This document shows, one piece after another, positions 17,752 through 26,515 of a DNA stretch of 64,000 nucleotides (within the stretch, counting starts at the first letter, position 1; every line of letters begins with the position of its first letter). Origin of the DNA: Novosphingobium umbonatum (lineage in GTDB: Bacteria > Pseudomonadota > Alphaproteobacteria > Sphingomonadales > Sphingomonadaceae). The notes under the pieces are model-generated. The model was given only the letters and a program-made list of their open reading frames with translations, was not told the origin of the DNA and searched no databases. The position numbers were made by a program, and so were the translations under genes. Location of the stretch: positions 310,001-374,000 of the forward strand of contig NZ_SACO01000002.1 of NCBI RefSeq assembly GCF_004005905.1, written 5' to 3'.

Positions 17752-18807
17752 CTAGATTTTGAACCAGCGCCGCGCATTCCCCTCAAAGAATTTGCGCTTC
17801 ACCTGCGCCGACACATCCAGATTATCCATGTCACGCACTTCCTGCGCTTCATATTGATAGGGATAATCCATGGCATACATCACGCGATCCTCCCCCAGCA
17901 CGCTTTGGGCAAATTTGATCGCCGGTTCCCATGCCATACCGCTGTTGGTGATCACCACATTGCTGCGCATATAATCGGCAATGGTCTTTTGGAGCGGCTT
18001 CAACCGCTCATAACGCTGCGAGCGCACGCCCGCTTGATGCATGTAATCCAGACGATAGAGCCAATAGGGCAAAGCCTCGCCCATATGGCCAACCATGATC
18101 TGCAAAGTGGGATAGCGGTCAAAAATACCGGTGGTGATCAGGCGCAGCAAATGCATCCCCGTTTCCACCCCGAAACCGAACACGGCACCATCCAGCCCCG
18201 CTTCGACCAGCGGGCCGATCATGCTGTCGGGCAAAGTGGCGGGGTGGATATAAAGCGGCTGATCCACCTCGACCAAGGCCTGAAAGATGGGATCGAATTG
18301 CGGCTCGTCCAGATAATGGCCTTGGGTATGGCTGTTGATCTGCACGCCCTTGAAGCCCCATTCGCGGGCGCCGCGCCTTATTTCATCGGCCGACCATTGC
18401 GGGTCCTGCGGCGCCACCGCCGTCATGCCGACGAAGCGCGTGGGATAGGCTGCGCAGGCCGCTGCCAATTGCTCGTTGGCACTGCGGGCAATGGCCTTGG
18501 CCTCTTCGACATCCAGCATCGGCTGCACGCCGGGCGAGGTCAGCGCCAGAATGGCCACATCAATGCCGGTCGCATCCATATCGGCAATCCGCCGCTCGCC
18601 CAGATCGAGCAGGCGCTCCATGATCTGCGTGGCACGCGGGCTGGGGCTGGTGGCGTAAAAGCCCCAAAGCGAGACCATCCCCTTATCCGCCGTGCCATCG
18701 CGGATCATGCGCAGGAACACATCGACCTGCTCGCGCGTGGCAAAGGCTTCCTCGGTGGCGATGCGCAGATAGCCGCGATCGCCACCGGTGTTCAGTGCGT
18801 GGGTCAT
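17752..18807 (-). CDS. ligW: 5-Carboxyvanillate decarboxylase LigW
   Basis: Amidohydrolase-superfamily decarboxylase that converts 5-carboxyvanillate, an intermediate of 5,5'-dehydrodivanillate breakdown, to vanillate and CO2; characterised homologues use Mn2+. The 351-residue sequence follows the Novosphingobium and Sphingobium LigW proteins nearly throughout: GGDRGYLRIATEEAFATRE, DKGMVSLWGFYA, FKGVQINSHTQG, LYIHPAT, MVGHMGEALPYWLYR and YAMDYPYQY carry the expected metal and substrate residues. It is the last gene of an operon with the ALDH and MFS genes. A GGAGAGGATC site precedes the ATG. Confidence 0.95.
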   Translation of the reverse strand: MTHALNTGGDRGYLRIATEEAFATREQVDVFLRMIRDGTADKGMVSLWGFYATSPSPRATQIMERLLDLGERRIADMDATGIDVAILALTSPGVQPMLDVEEAKAIARSANEQLAAACAAYPTRFVGMTAVAPQDPQWSADEIRRGAREWGFKGVQINSHTQGHYLDEPQFDPIFQALVEVDQPLYIHPATLPDSMIGPLVEAGLDGAVFGFGVETGMHLLRLITTGIFDRYPTLQIMVGHMGEALPYWLYRLDYMHQAGVRSQRYERLKPLQKTIADYMRSNVVITNSGMAWEPAIKFAQSVLGEDRVMYAMDYPYQYEAQEVRDMDNLDVSAQVKRKFFEGNARRWFKI

Positions 18808-18841
18808 TGATCCTCTCCCTTTATACCTTGCTGCGGGGCGT

Positions 18842-20284
18842 TTAGCCCTCGTGAACAGCCTTGGTGACCAGACAGGCCATCAAGCCCTCCGGCCCATCTT
18901 CGGCGCCATGGCCCGACCATTTCACCCCGCCAAAGGGTGCGTCCGCCGCGCCAATGGCCACGGTGTTGATACCCACCATGCCCGCCTCCAATTGCGCGGC
19001 CAGACGTTTCTGCCGCGCGGCATTGCTGGTCCATGCATAGGCGGCAAGGCCATAGGGCAGGCGATTGGCCTCGGCGATCATCGCGGCCTCGTCGCTATAG
19101 CTGTTGATCAGCGCGACCGGGCCGAAAGGCTCCTCATTCATGATCCGCGCCGACAGGGGAATGTCGGACAGGACCGTAGGCTCAAAGAAGAATCCCTGAT
19201 TGCCGATCCTCTTGCCGCCCGTATGCAGCGTCGCGCCATGCTCGATCGCATCGCCGATCAGCACTTCCATCGCTTCGGGGCGGCGCGGGTTGGCCATCGG
19301 GCCCATCTGCGTGTCGGGGTCCAAACCATCGCCCACGCGGATCGCGGCGGCGCGCTCGGCAAAGCCGGTCCGGAAGCGGTCATAGACGCTTTCCTCGACA
19401 ATGAAGCGGGTGGGGCTGACACAGACCTGCCCCGAATTGCGGAATTTGTGCCCCACCGCCACATTCAGCACATGATCAATATCGGCATCGGCGAACACCA
19501 GCACCGGCCCATGGCCACCCAGTTCCATCGTGGTGCGGATGCAATTTTCCGCCGCCAGTTTGGCCAGATGTTTGCCCACCACAGTCGATCCGGTGAAGGA
19601 CAATTTGCGGATGATCGGGCTGGCCAGCAGATGACGGCTCACCTCGTCCGGCACGCCGAACACCACCTGCGCCACTTGGGGCGGCAAACCGGCATCCAGC
19701 AGCGCCTGCAACACGGCTAGCGCGCTGGCGGGGGCTTCCTCCGCCGGTTTCATAATCACGCTGCAACCGGCGGCCACCGGCGCGCCCAGCTTGCGCCCGC
19801 AATTGGCAATGGGGAAATTCCATGGCGCGAAAGCCGCCACCGGTCCTACCGGCTCATAGGTCACGGTCGAGCGCTGGCCCTCGGGGCGCACCAGCGCGCG
19901 GCCATAGATGCGCTGCGTCTCGCCAGCGTAAAAGCTGAAGAGTTGCGCCACCATCAAAACCTCGATCCGCGTCTCGGCCAGGGTTTTGCCTTCTTCCAGC
20001 GTGGCATTGCGGGCGATCTCTTCCTGACGCTGGATCAGCAAAGCCGCCGCGCCCGACAGCACCGCTGCCCGCTGCTGCGCGGTGGAGCGGCGCCAGATGG
20101 CAAAGCCTTGCTCGGCCACGGCCAAAGCGCGATCCAGATCATCGGCATCGGCCAAAGGCAATTGCCCCAGCACGCCACCGGTAGCCGGATTGAGCACGGC
20201 ATGGCTGCGGCGCTGCCCCCCTGTTTCCTTGGCCAGGCCGATCCTTTCACCGGCAATCATCAGGGAGAGTTCGGGATAGCTCAT
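18842..20284 (-). CDS. NAD(P)-dependent aldehyde dehydrogenase (SSADH-like) in the ligW operon
   Basis: A 480-residue ALDH related to succinate-semialdehyde and aromatic aldehyde dehydrogenases. The cofactor fold motif FTGSTVVGKHL, the general base in TMELGGHGP and the catalytic Cys in NSGQVCVSPTRF are intact. Its start overlaps the MFS stop (ATGA) and ligW follows after 34 bases, so it is an integral member of the operon. Likely substrates are aromatic aldehydes related to vanillate, such as vanillin or 5-formylvanillate, which would yield vanillate or 5-carboxyvanillate for LigW; this is inferred from context. Confidence 0.88.
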   Translation of the reverse strand: MSYPELSLMIAGERIGLAKETGGQRRSHAVLNPATGGVLGQLPLADADDLDRALAVAEQGFAIWRRSTAQQRAAVLSGAAALLIQRQEEIARNATLEEGKTLAETRIEVLMVAQLFSFYAGETQRIYGRALVRPEGQRSTVTYEPVGPVAAFAPWNFPIANCGRKLGAPVAAGCSVIMKPAEEAPASALAVLQALLDAGLPPQVAQVVFGVPDEVSRHLLASPIIRKLSFTGSTVVGKHLAKLAAENCIRTTMELGGHGPVLVFADADIDHVLNVAVGHKFRNSGQVCVSPTRFIVEESVYDRFRTGFAERAAAIRVGDGLDPDTQMGPMANPRRPEAMEVLIGDAIEHGATLHTGGKRIGNQGFFFEPTVLSDIPLSARIMNEEPFGPVALINSYSDEAAMIAEANRLPYGLAAYAWTSNAARQKRLAAQLEAGMVGINTVAIGAADAPFGGVKWSGHGAEDGPEGLMACLVTKAVHEG

Positions 20285-21690
20285 GATTTTTCCTTATCAA
20301 GCAGGGCCAAAGCGTCGGCATAAGGCCTGATCGCGCGGCTCATAATGTAGGCAGCGGCAGGGTTGAGCAAAAGGCCCGACAAAGCCAATGCCTTCCAGAC
20401 ATCGCCGTCATTACCAAAAACATGGTCGGTCATAATGCCGATCATGAAGGGGCCGACCGCACCTACTGCGGTAAACATCATCAGGTAAAGGCCTGTCACC
20501 TGCCCGCGCATCTGGTTCGGGGTAATTTCCTGAATTGTCAGATTTTGCGGAACAGCCGACGCAATGCCCAACATGCCCGACAGCATCGAACAGGTCAGCG
20601 CCAGCCAGCCATTGGGCATCATCGGCCCGAAAATCGCCAGCGGCACCACAGCGGTAAAGCAAATCGTCACCGCGCGCACATTGGCATCACGATAGCGGCG
20701 CGACAGCAGTTTAAGCAGCATCGGCCCGACCAGCAGCCCCGCCAATTGTCCCGCCAGCATGAACATCGGCGCGCGGGTGGCAATCTCCATCTCGCTCCAG
20801 CCATAGGTGCGCTTGTAAAAAGGCACCATCCATGCGGGCAAAGCCATGGCATGTGCCGCCGAAAAGCCAAGCCCAAGGAACAAAGGCCCATAGACCGCAC
20901 GACGACGCCAGATTTCGGCCATCACATCGCGGATCGGCAAGGGCTTGCCTGCGGCGATCACCCCACGGCGCGGCGGTTCCTTCACCAGCAGCAGCAGACC
21001 ACAGGCCACAACACCAGGCAGCGCCAGCATCATCAGCACATATTTCCAGCCATGCAGATGTACGTCCAGAAAATCACTTTCAGGCCAGCCCATGGCCAGC
21101 GCCAGCATCTGCCCCGCCAGCACCAGTCCCAGCGTGCCGCCACCGATAAAGCCCAGTTGCAGCAGCGCAAACGGCCAACGCCGCTTTTCGGGCGGGAAGA
21201 AATCGGCCAGCAGCGAATAGGAGCCGGGCGCATGGGCGCCGCCCCCCGCCCCCACCAACATTCGGGTAAAGGCCAGAGCCATGAACGTCGCCGTAAACCC
21301 GCCCGCCGCATTGAGCAGTGCAATCAACAAAGCGCCAATCGCCAGCACATATTTGCGCGGATAAATATCCGACATGCGCGATAGCGGCAGCATCACCACC
21401 ATATAGAACACCACATTCACCGGCCCTTGCAGCAGGCCGATCGCGGTGTTCGACAGATGGAATTCGGCCCGGATCTGTTCGATCAACAGGCCAAAAGCCG
21501 CGGAATCGAAAAAGTTGAGAAAGGTCGCAAAGATGATGACCGCCAAGGCATAATAGGCCGTGCCGGTGGATGGCCAGGGGGCATCATCGCCCGCATGGGG
21601 CAAGGGGGAAGCTTCTGCTGCGCGATCAGCGGCATGGGCGCTGCCTTGCGGCGCCATATCGGCAGGGCCGCCCGCCATGGTCGTGGCCAT
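20281..21690 (-). CDS. MFS transporter, candidate aromatic acid importer (DdvK-like by context)
   Basis: A 469-residue major facilitator protein with 12 predicted helices after a 45-residue hydrophilic N-terminus. The loop 2-3 motif RMSDIYPRKYVLAIGA and the helix-4/5 segment FTRMLVGAGGGAHAPGSYSLLADFFPPEKR are of the spinster/aromatic-acid type. It is the first gene of the MFS-ALDH-ligW operon and has a GGAGAGGTGA ribosome site. In SYK-6 an MFS protein, DdvK, imports dehydrodivanillate; the operon position suggests a similar role here for a dicarboxylated or biphenyl aromatic acid. A perfect inverted repeat lies 37-57 bases upstream. Confidence 0.87.
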   Translation of the reverse strand: MATTMAGGPADMAPQGSAHAADRAAEASPLPHAGDDAPWPSTGTAYYALAVIIFATFLNFFDSAAFGLLIEQIRAEFHLSNTAIGLLQGPVNVVFYMVVMLPLSRMSDIYPRKYVLAIGALLIALLNAAGGFTATFMALAFTRMLVGAGGGAHAPGSYSLLADFFPPEKRRWPFALLQLGFIGGGTLGLVLAGQMLALAMGWPESDFLDVHLHGWKYVLMMLALPGVVACGLLLLVKEPPRRGVIAAGKPLPIRDVMAEIWRRRAVYGPLFLGLGFSAAHAMALPAWMVPFYKRTYGWSEMEIATRAPMFMLAGQLAGLLVGPMLLKLLSRRYRDANVRAVTICFTAVVPLAIFGPMMPNGWLALTCSMLSGMLGIASAVPQNLTIQEITPNQMRGQVTGLYLMMFTAVGAVGPFMIGIMTDHVFGNDGDVWKALALSGLLLNPAAAYIMSRAIRPYADALALLDKEKS

Positions 21691-21726
21691 AAATCACCTC
21701 TCCATCTGCGCCCTGTTGCCGGGCAC

Positions 21727-21747
21727 TTTGTATGTGATAGATACAAA
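21727..21747. promoter_or_regulatory. Candidate operator of the MFS-ALDH-ligW operon
   Basis: TTTGTAT and ATACAAA, perfect 7-base arms with a 7-base spacer, lie 37-57 bases upstream of the MFS start codon, where a promoter would be. It fits the binding site of a dimeric winged-helix repressor such as the adjacent MarR protein; binding is inferred. Confidence 0.5.
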
Positions 21748-21978
21748 CTGTTTCCAGAGCGCTTGTCCAGTCACAAATGCAAAGGACGATTATTTTCATG
21801 GCGCAGTGATTCGCATTTGCGGTTGGCCGGACCGCCATTTTTGACAGATAGACCTTGGGGCATGACCGCATTCAGCCTTACGCGGGACCAAAATCAATCC
21901 ATAATGGTTGGATATCTTTCATCCATTAAACGCAATGGCATATTACCAACTACTTAAATCATTGCTTTTAAGGATTTT

Positions 21979-22007
21979 TTGTCGACTAACGCATTAATAC
22001 GTATATT
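21979..22007 (+). promoter_or_regulatory. Candidate sigma-70 promoter of the RraB-like gene
   Basis: TTGTCG at 21979-21984 and TATATT at 22002-22007 are spaced by 17 bases, in an AT-rich stretch, and would start transcription about 75 bases before the ATG at 22091. It is a consensus match only. Confidence 0.4.
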
Positions 22008-22090
22008 GATCCCATGTTTCGCTTCGCAATCACAAAAAAGTCATGTTATTAAATTATTTACCAACCTTCAGTGGATCTCAGGGGGTAATC

Positions 22091-22411
22091 ATGACGGCTC
22101 TAGACGAGAATATGGTGATGCTGCGAGAATGGATCGAAGATGGCCTTGATCCTTCGCAGCCAACTGTAATCGACTTCATTCACAGCTTTCACAACGCCGA
22201 TGATGCCGATGGCTTCGCCCAAGCGGCCATAAGCATCGGATACGAAGCAATCGCCTATGAACCGGTTGACGAAGAAGGCATTTGGGAAGTCGTCGCCTCC
22301 TGCATCATTACGCCCACCTGCGACGCGGTGACCGCCGTAGAGGAAGATCTCGAAGCGCTCGCGCTTGACTTTGATGGTGACAGCGAAGGCTGGCATCTGC
22401 CGGAAGTTTAA
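22091..22411 (+). CDS. RraB-family protein (ribonuclease E regulator B-like)
   Basis: A 106-residue acidic protein with the RraB pattern: DGLDPSQPTVIDFIHSFHNADDADGFAQAAISIGYEA, then EEGIWEVVASCIITPTCDAVTAVEEDLEALALDFDG and GWHLPEV. RraB of E. coli binds RNase E and changes its cleavage pattern; whether this protein does so is unknown. The ATG at 22091 follows a GGGGG stretch; an in-frame ATG at 22043 would add a hydrophobic tail and is less likely. It is the only plus-strand gene inside the catabolic island and its flanks are AT-rich, which may mark it as an insertion. Confidence 0.8.
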   Translation: MTALDENMVMLREWIEDGLDPSQPTVIDFIHSFHNADDADGFAQAAISIGYEAIAYEPVDEEGIWEVVASCIITPTCDAVTAVEEDLEALALDFDGDSEGWHLPEV

Positions 22412-22456
22412 CCGGTTAGATCAGCCTGTACGGTTGGGGGAGACAACCGCCACCGA

Positions 22457-22491
22457 GTCTGGGCCGATAGTCCCAAAAGGGAAGCCCAGAC
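22457..22491. terminator. Hairpin between the RraB-like gene and the alpha/beta hydrolase gene
   Basis: GTCTGGGC and GCCCAGAC form a perfect 8-base stem, and an inner TCCC-AAAA-GGGA stem fills the loop. It lies between the two convergent genes and would serve both, although no T-run follows on either side. Confidence 0.6.
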
Positions 22492-22505
22492 CGATAGTCA
22501 CAAGA

Positions 22506-23171
22506 TTATAATCCAAGCAATATGCCCAAGACCTGCTCACGCTGGCCATTCATCACATCATGGCCGCAATCTGCCTCATAATAGGCCCAAGCAGGATCCG
22601 CCTTCACCTTGGCAGCGAAACCATGGAACGGTGATGGCTTCCACCCCGTAGCAAGCACATAGGCATGCACAGGGATTTTCGCTTCCTCACCGGTAAAGCG
22701 CACCGCCTCCAGCATGGTCAGCAAGGGATGGCGCGATAATTTGCTGCTGTTGCCACCGATGATCGGCGCGACAAGGCCGGGGGTGAACTTCTGCGTATCG
22801 ATATAATGGCGATGCTCATACTCGCTGGTAATGTCCCAGAGCGACTGCCCATCCTCGGGCAGGAAAGCATCCAGATAGGCAATGGCGTCGATCCGCCCGC
22901 CCAATTTGGTGGCCACACCGGTGATCACCATGCCACCATAGGAATGGCCAACCAGCACGAAACGGTCGAAACCGGCCTCGGCCACGGCAAGGCACACGTC
23001 CTCCACATGGTCGGACAGGGTGATGCCGGGGTGCAATTCATGGCTGCGAATGCCCAACCCGCGCAAATGCACCACCACAGCGCGATGCCCCGCCGCACGC
23101 AGGTCCTCGGCCAGCCCCTCATGCGACCAACCGCCTGCCCATGCGCCATGCACCAAGACGTAATCGGTCAT
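22506..23171 (-). CDS. Alpha/beta hydrolase, candidate methylesterase
   Basis: A 221-residue alpha/beta hydrolase of the small methylesterase-like group (EstC/MES type). The oxyanion-hole strand YVLVHGAWAGGWSHEGL, the nucleophile elbow VGHSYGGMV (Ser about 84) and a late His in EADCGHDVMNGQ are visible. It lies just after ligM on the same strand, separated by a hairpin. In syringate catabolism the ring-cleavage product of 3-O-methylgallate is a methyl ester that needs an esterase (DesC/DesD system), and this gene is a fair candidate for it. That role is inferred from context. Confidence 0.85.
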   Translation of the reverse strand: MTDYVLVHGAWAGGWSHEGLAEDLRAAGHRAVVVHLRGLGIRSHELHPGITLSDHVEDVCLAVAEAGFDRFVLVGHSYGGMVITGVATKLGGRIDAIAYLDAFLPEDGQSLWDITSEYEHRHYIDTQKFTPGLVAPIIGGNSSKLSRHPLLTMLEAVRFTGEEAKIPVHAYVLATGWKPSPFHGFAAKVKADPAWAYYEADCGHDVMNGQREQVLGILLGL

Positions 23172-23200
23172 GCCCGCCCTCTCCCTGCTGATATAAACAG

Positions 23201-23238
23201 CGGCGCCTGGTGATTAAACCAGACGCCGCCCTTTGTTT
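23201..23238. terminator. Bidirectional hairpin between ligM and the alpha/beta hydrolase gene
   Basis: CGGCGCCTGGT, the loop GATTAA and ACCAGACGCCG pair with one mismatch, with a T-rich run on the plus side and CTGTTTAT on the minus side. It probably ends or attenuates the ligM transcript before the hydrolase gene. Confidence 0.6.
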
Positions 23239-23247
23239 TTATGGCAC

Positions 23248-24744
<1,497 letters not shown>

Positions 24745-24773
24745 TTAGCTTTTAACGCAGGGCCTCCTTGCGC

Positions 24774-25550
24774 CTAGCGCGCGTGGCCGGTCCATGTGCG
24801 CAGGCCCGGCGCAGTGCGATCCTCGCCCGCCAAGGCTTTGGCCACCGCAGGGCGCGCGGTCATCCGGTCGCGCCATTCCACCAGTCGGGGCGCACGGCGC
24901 GCGATCTCCATCTCGGGAAACATGCGTTCGACCATCATGCCGCAATGGCTGTAGAAATTGATGTCCGCCAAGGTGTAGGCGTCCCCTGCCAGCCAGTCCG
25001 TCTCGCCCAGTTGCCGCTCCACCTTGTCCACGGCATATTCGATTTTGGCCGTGGCATGGGCCAGATCCGCTTCCGAAAAACCGCTGCGGGCGGTCGCCCA
25101 TTTCTTGCGCTGATCGGGCAACGGAATGCTCTCCAACAGCTTTTCAAATTCGCCCGACTCGATGTTGCGGGCAATCACCCCCACCATGCGGTGCCAGCCA
25201 TGCATGGAGACGAAATTCATCACATGCTCGTCGACGAACTTGTTCCAATAACGCATCCGCGCCGCGCCAACCGGATCACGCGGGCGCAAGGGCCCACTGT
25301 CGGGCTGGGCATCGGGAAAGGCGTCTTCAAGATATTCGTTAATCACCGTGGTATGGGTGATGATCACCCCGTCATGGTCCAGCACCGGCACCTGCCCCTC
25401 GGGATTGATGGCGGTGAACCATGGCTGATGCTGCTCGAACTTATGCAGGTCGACATAGCGGCTTTGCCAATCCAGCCCCTTTTCAATCAGCGGGATCATG
25501 GATTTCAGCGAATTGGCGGCCGGTTCCGCATGGTAATAGGTCAATGCCAT
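24774..25550 (-). CDS. Glutathione S-transferase, LigF-like
   Basis: A 258-residue GST. The N-terminal thioredoxin fold reads YYHAEPAANSLKSMIPLIEKGLDWQSRYVDLHKFEQHQPWFTAINPEGQVPVLDHDGVIITHTTVINEYLEDAFPD, which closely parallels LigF, the SYK-6 beta-etherase (ANSLKP, KFEQH, WFxxINPxGQVPxL). The C-terminal helical domain follows. LigF attacks the beta-carbon of beta-aryl ether ketones with glutathione. It could be a beta-etherase, or a glutathione-dependent isomerase for the methyl-ester ring-cleavage product, given its ligM neighbourhood. The ATG at 25550 has a GGGAGAG site. Confidence 0.88.
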   Translation of the reverse strand: MALTYYHAEPAANSLKSMIPLIEKGLDWQSRYVDLHKFEQHQPWFTAINPEGQVPVLDHDGVIITHTTVINEYLEDAFPDAQPDSGPLRPRDPVGAARMRYWNKFVDEHVMNFVSMHGWHRMVGVIARNIESGEFEKLLESIPLPDQRKKWATARSGFSEADLAHATAKIEYAVDKVERQLGETDWLAGDAYTLADINFYSHCGMMVERMFPEMEIARRAPRLVEWRDRMTARPAVAKALAGEDRTAPGLRTWTGHAR

Positions 25551-25581
25551 AAGTCTCTCCCAAGCGCGGCTTGGCAAGATG

Positions 25582-26454
25582 TCAGGCGAGGCCCAACACA
25601 AGCGCCGCATTATCTTTCATAATGGCGGGCAACACTTCCTCGCGGAAACCAACACCGCGCGCCGCATCCAGCCATTTGGCGGGGTGGATCAGCGGAAAGT
25701 CGCTGCCGAACAGCATCTTTTTGCGCAATTGCGTGTTGGCATACTGGATGATCTGGGCCGGAAAATATTTGGGGCTCCAGCCCGACAGATCAATGAAAAC
25801 ATTGTCTTTATGCAGCGCCATCGACAGGCTTTCATCGGTCCATGGCCAGCTGGGATGGGCCAGGATGATCTTCATATCGGGGAAGTCCACCGCCACATCA
25901 TCGACCAGCATGGGCTGACCATATTTCAGCCGCACGCCCCCGCCGCCGCGCATCCCCGTGCCCATGCCCGAATGGCCGGTGTGGAAAATGGCAGGCAGCT
26001 TGTAATGGTTGATCACCTCGTAAATCGGATAAGTCATCGGGTCCGCCGGCGCGCAGCCTTGCATGATGTGGTGGAATTTAAAGCCTTTGACCCCATAATT
26101 CTCAATGAGATCCCGCGCCTCCCTCGCACCCAGCTTGCCCTTGTGCGGGTCTATGCTGGCAAAGGGGATGCAGATGTCATCATGTTGGGCGGCAAATTCG
26201 GCCACTTCATAATTGGACACACGCTTGGCGCCGATATGGCTCTCGCAATCCACCGTAAACAGGCAGAAAGCGATTTGCGCCTCGCGATAGACTTCCACGA
26301 TCTCGGGCAATTTGGGCCTTTCACGCGGGGCCTTGAAATAGGCGCTGGCCGCATCGAAAAACTGGCCCATCACCGGATCTTCCGGATCGTGGCAGGACAC
26401 TTCGGCATGAACATGCACATCGATGGCGCGGATTTTACTAAGATCGATGGGCAT
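25582..26454 (-). CDS. Amidohydrolase (COG2159-type) of the aromatic island
   Basis: A 290-residue metal-dependent amidohydrolase: the HxH motif in AIDVHVHAEV, metal or substrate histidines in IFHTGHSG and ILAHPSWPW, and the catalytic Asp in LFGSDFPLIHP. This COG2159 group holds decarboxylases (LigW, ACMSD), hydratases (LigJ) and annotated 4-hydroxyphenyl-beta-ketoacyl-CoA hydrolases; the overall look is nearest the last. It lies 31 bases before the GST and 61 bases after ALDH on one strand, so these three are probably cotranscribed. The substrate is not known; a lignin-derived acyl side chain or a ring-cleavage product is plausible. Confidence 0.85.
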   Translation of the reverse strand: MPIDLSKIRAIDVHVHAEVSCHDPEDPVMGQFFDAASAYFKAPRERPKLPEIVEVYREAQIAFCLFTVDCESHIGAKRVSNYEVAEFAAQHDDICIPFASIDPHKGKLGAREARDLIENYGVKGFKFHHIMQGCAPADPMTYPIYEVINHYKLPAIFHTGHSGMGTGMRGGGGVRLKYGQPMLVDDVAVDFPDMKIILAHPSWPWTDESLSMALHKDNVFIDLSGWSPKYFPAQIIQYANTQLRKKMLFGSDFPLIHPAKWLDAARGVGFREEVLPAIMKDNAALVLGLA

Positions 26455-26515
26455 AGTTTTTCCTGAGTAGGGCGGGCCAAGGAGTGCATCCCTCAGCCCG
26501 CCAAAAGCCAAAGCC

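Larger units (their letters stand above)
21691..22090. other. Intergenic region between the MFS operon and the RraB-like gene
   Basis: About 400 bases with no convincing gene. The half next to the MFS gene carries the inverted repeat at 21727-21747. From about 21850 onward the DNA is strikingly AT-rich for this genome, with small dyads such as TGGAT-N7-ATCCA at 21909-21925 and a candidate promoter at 21979-22007. Confidence 0.6.

Noticed and set aside
11210..22472. The 14-mer CTGGGCCGATAGTC at 11210-11223 and again at 22459-22472
   Set aside because: A few 14-base matches are expected by chance in 64 kb, and flanking bases do not extend the similarity.
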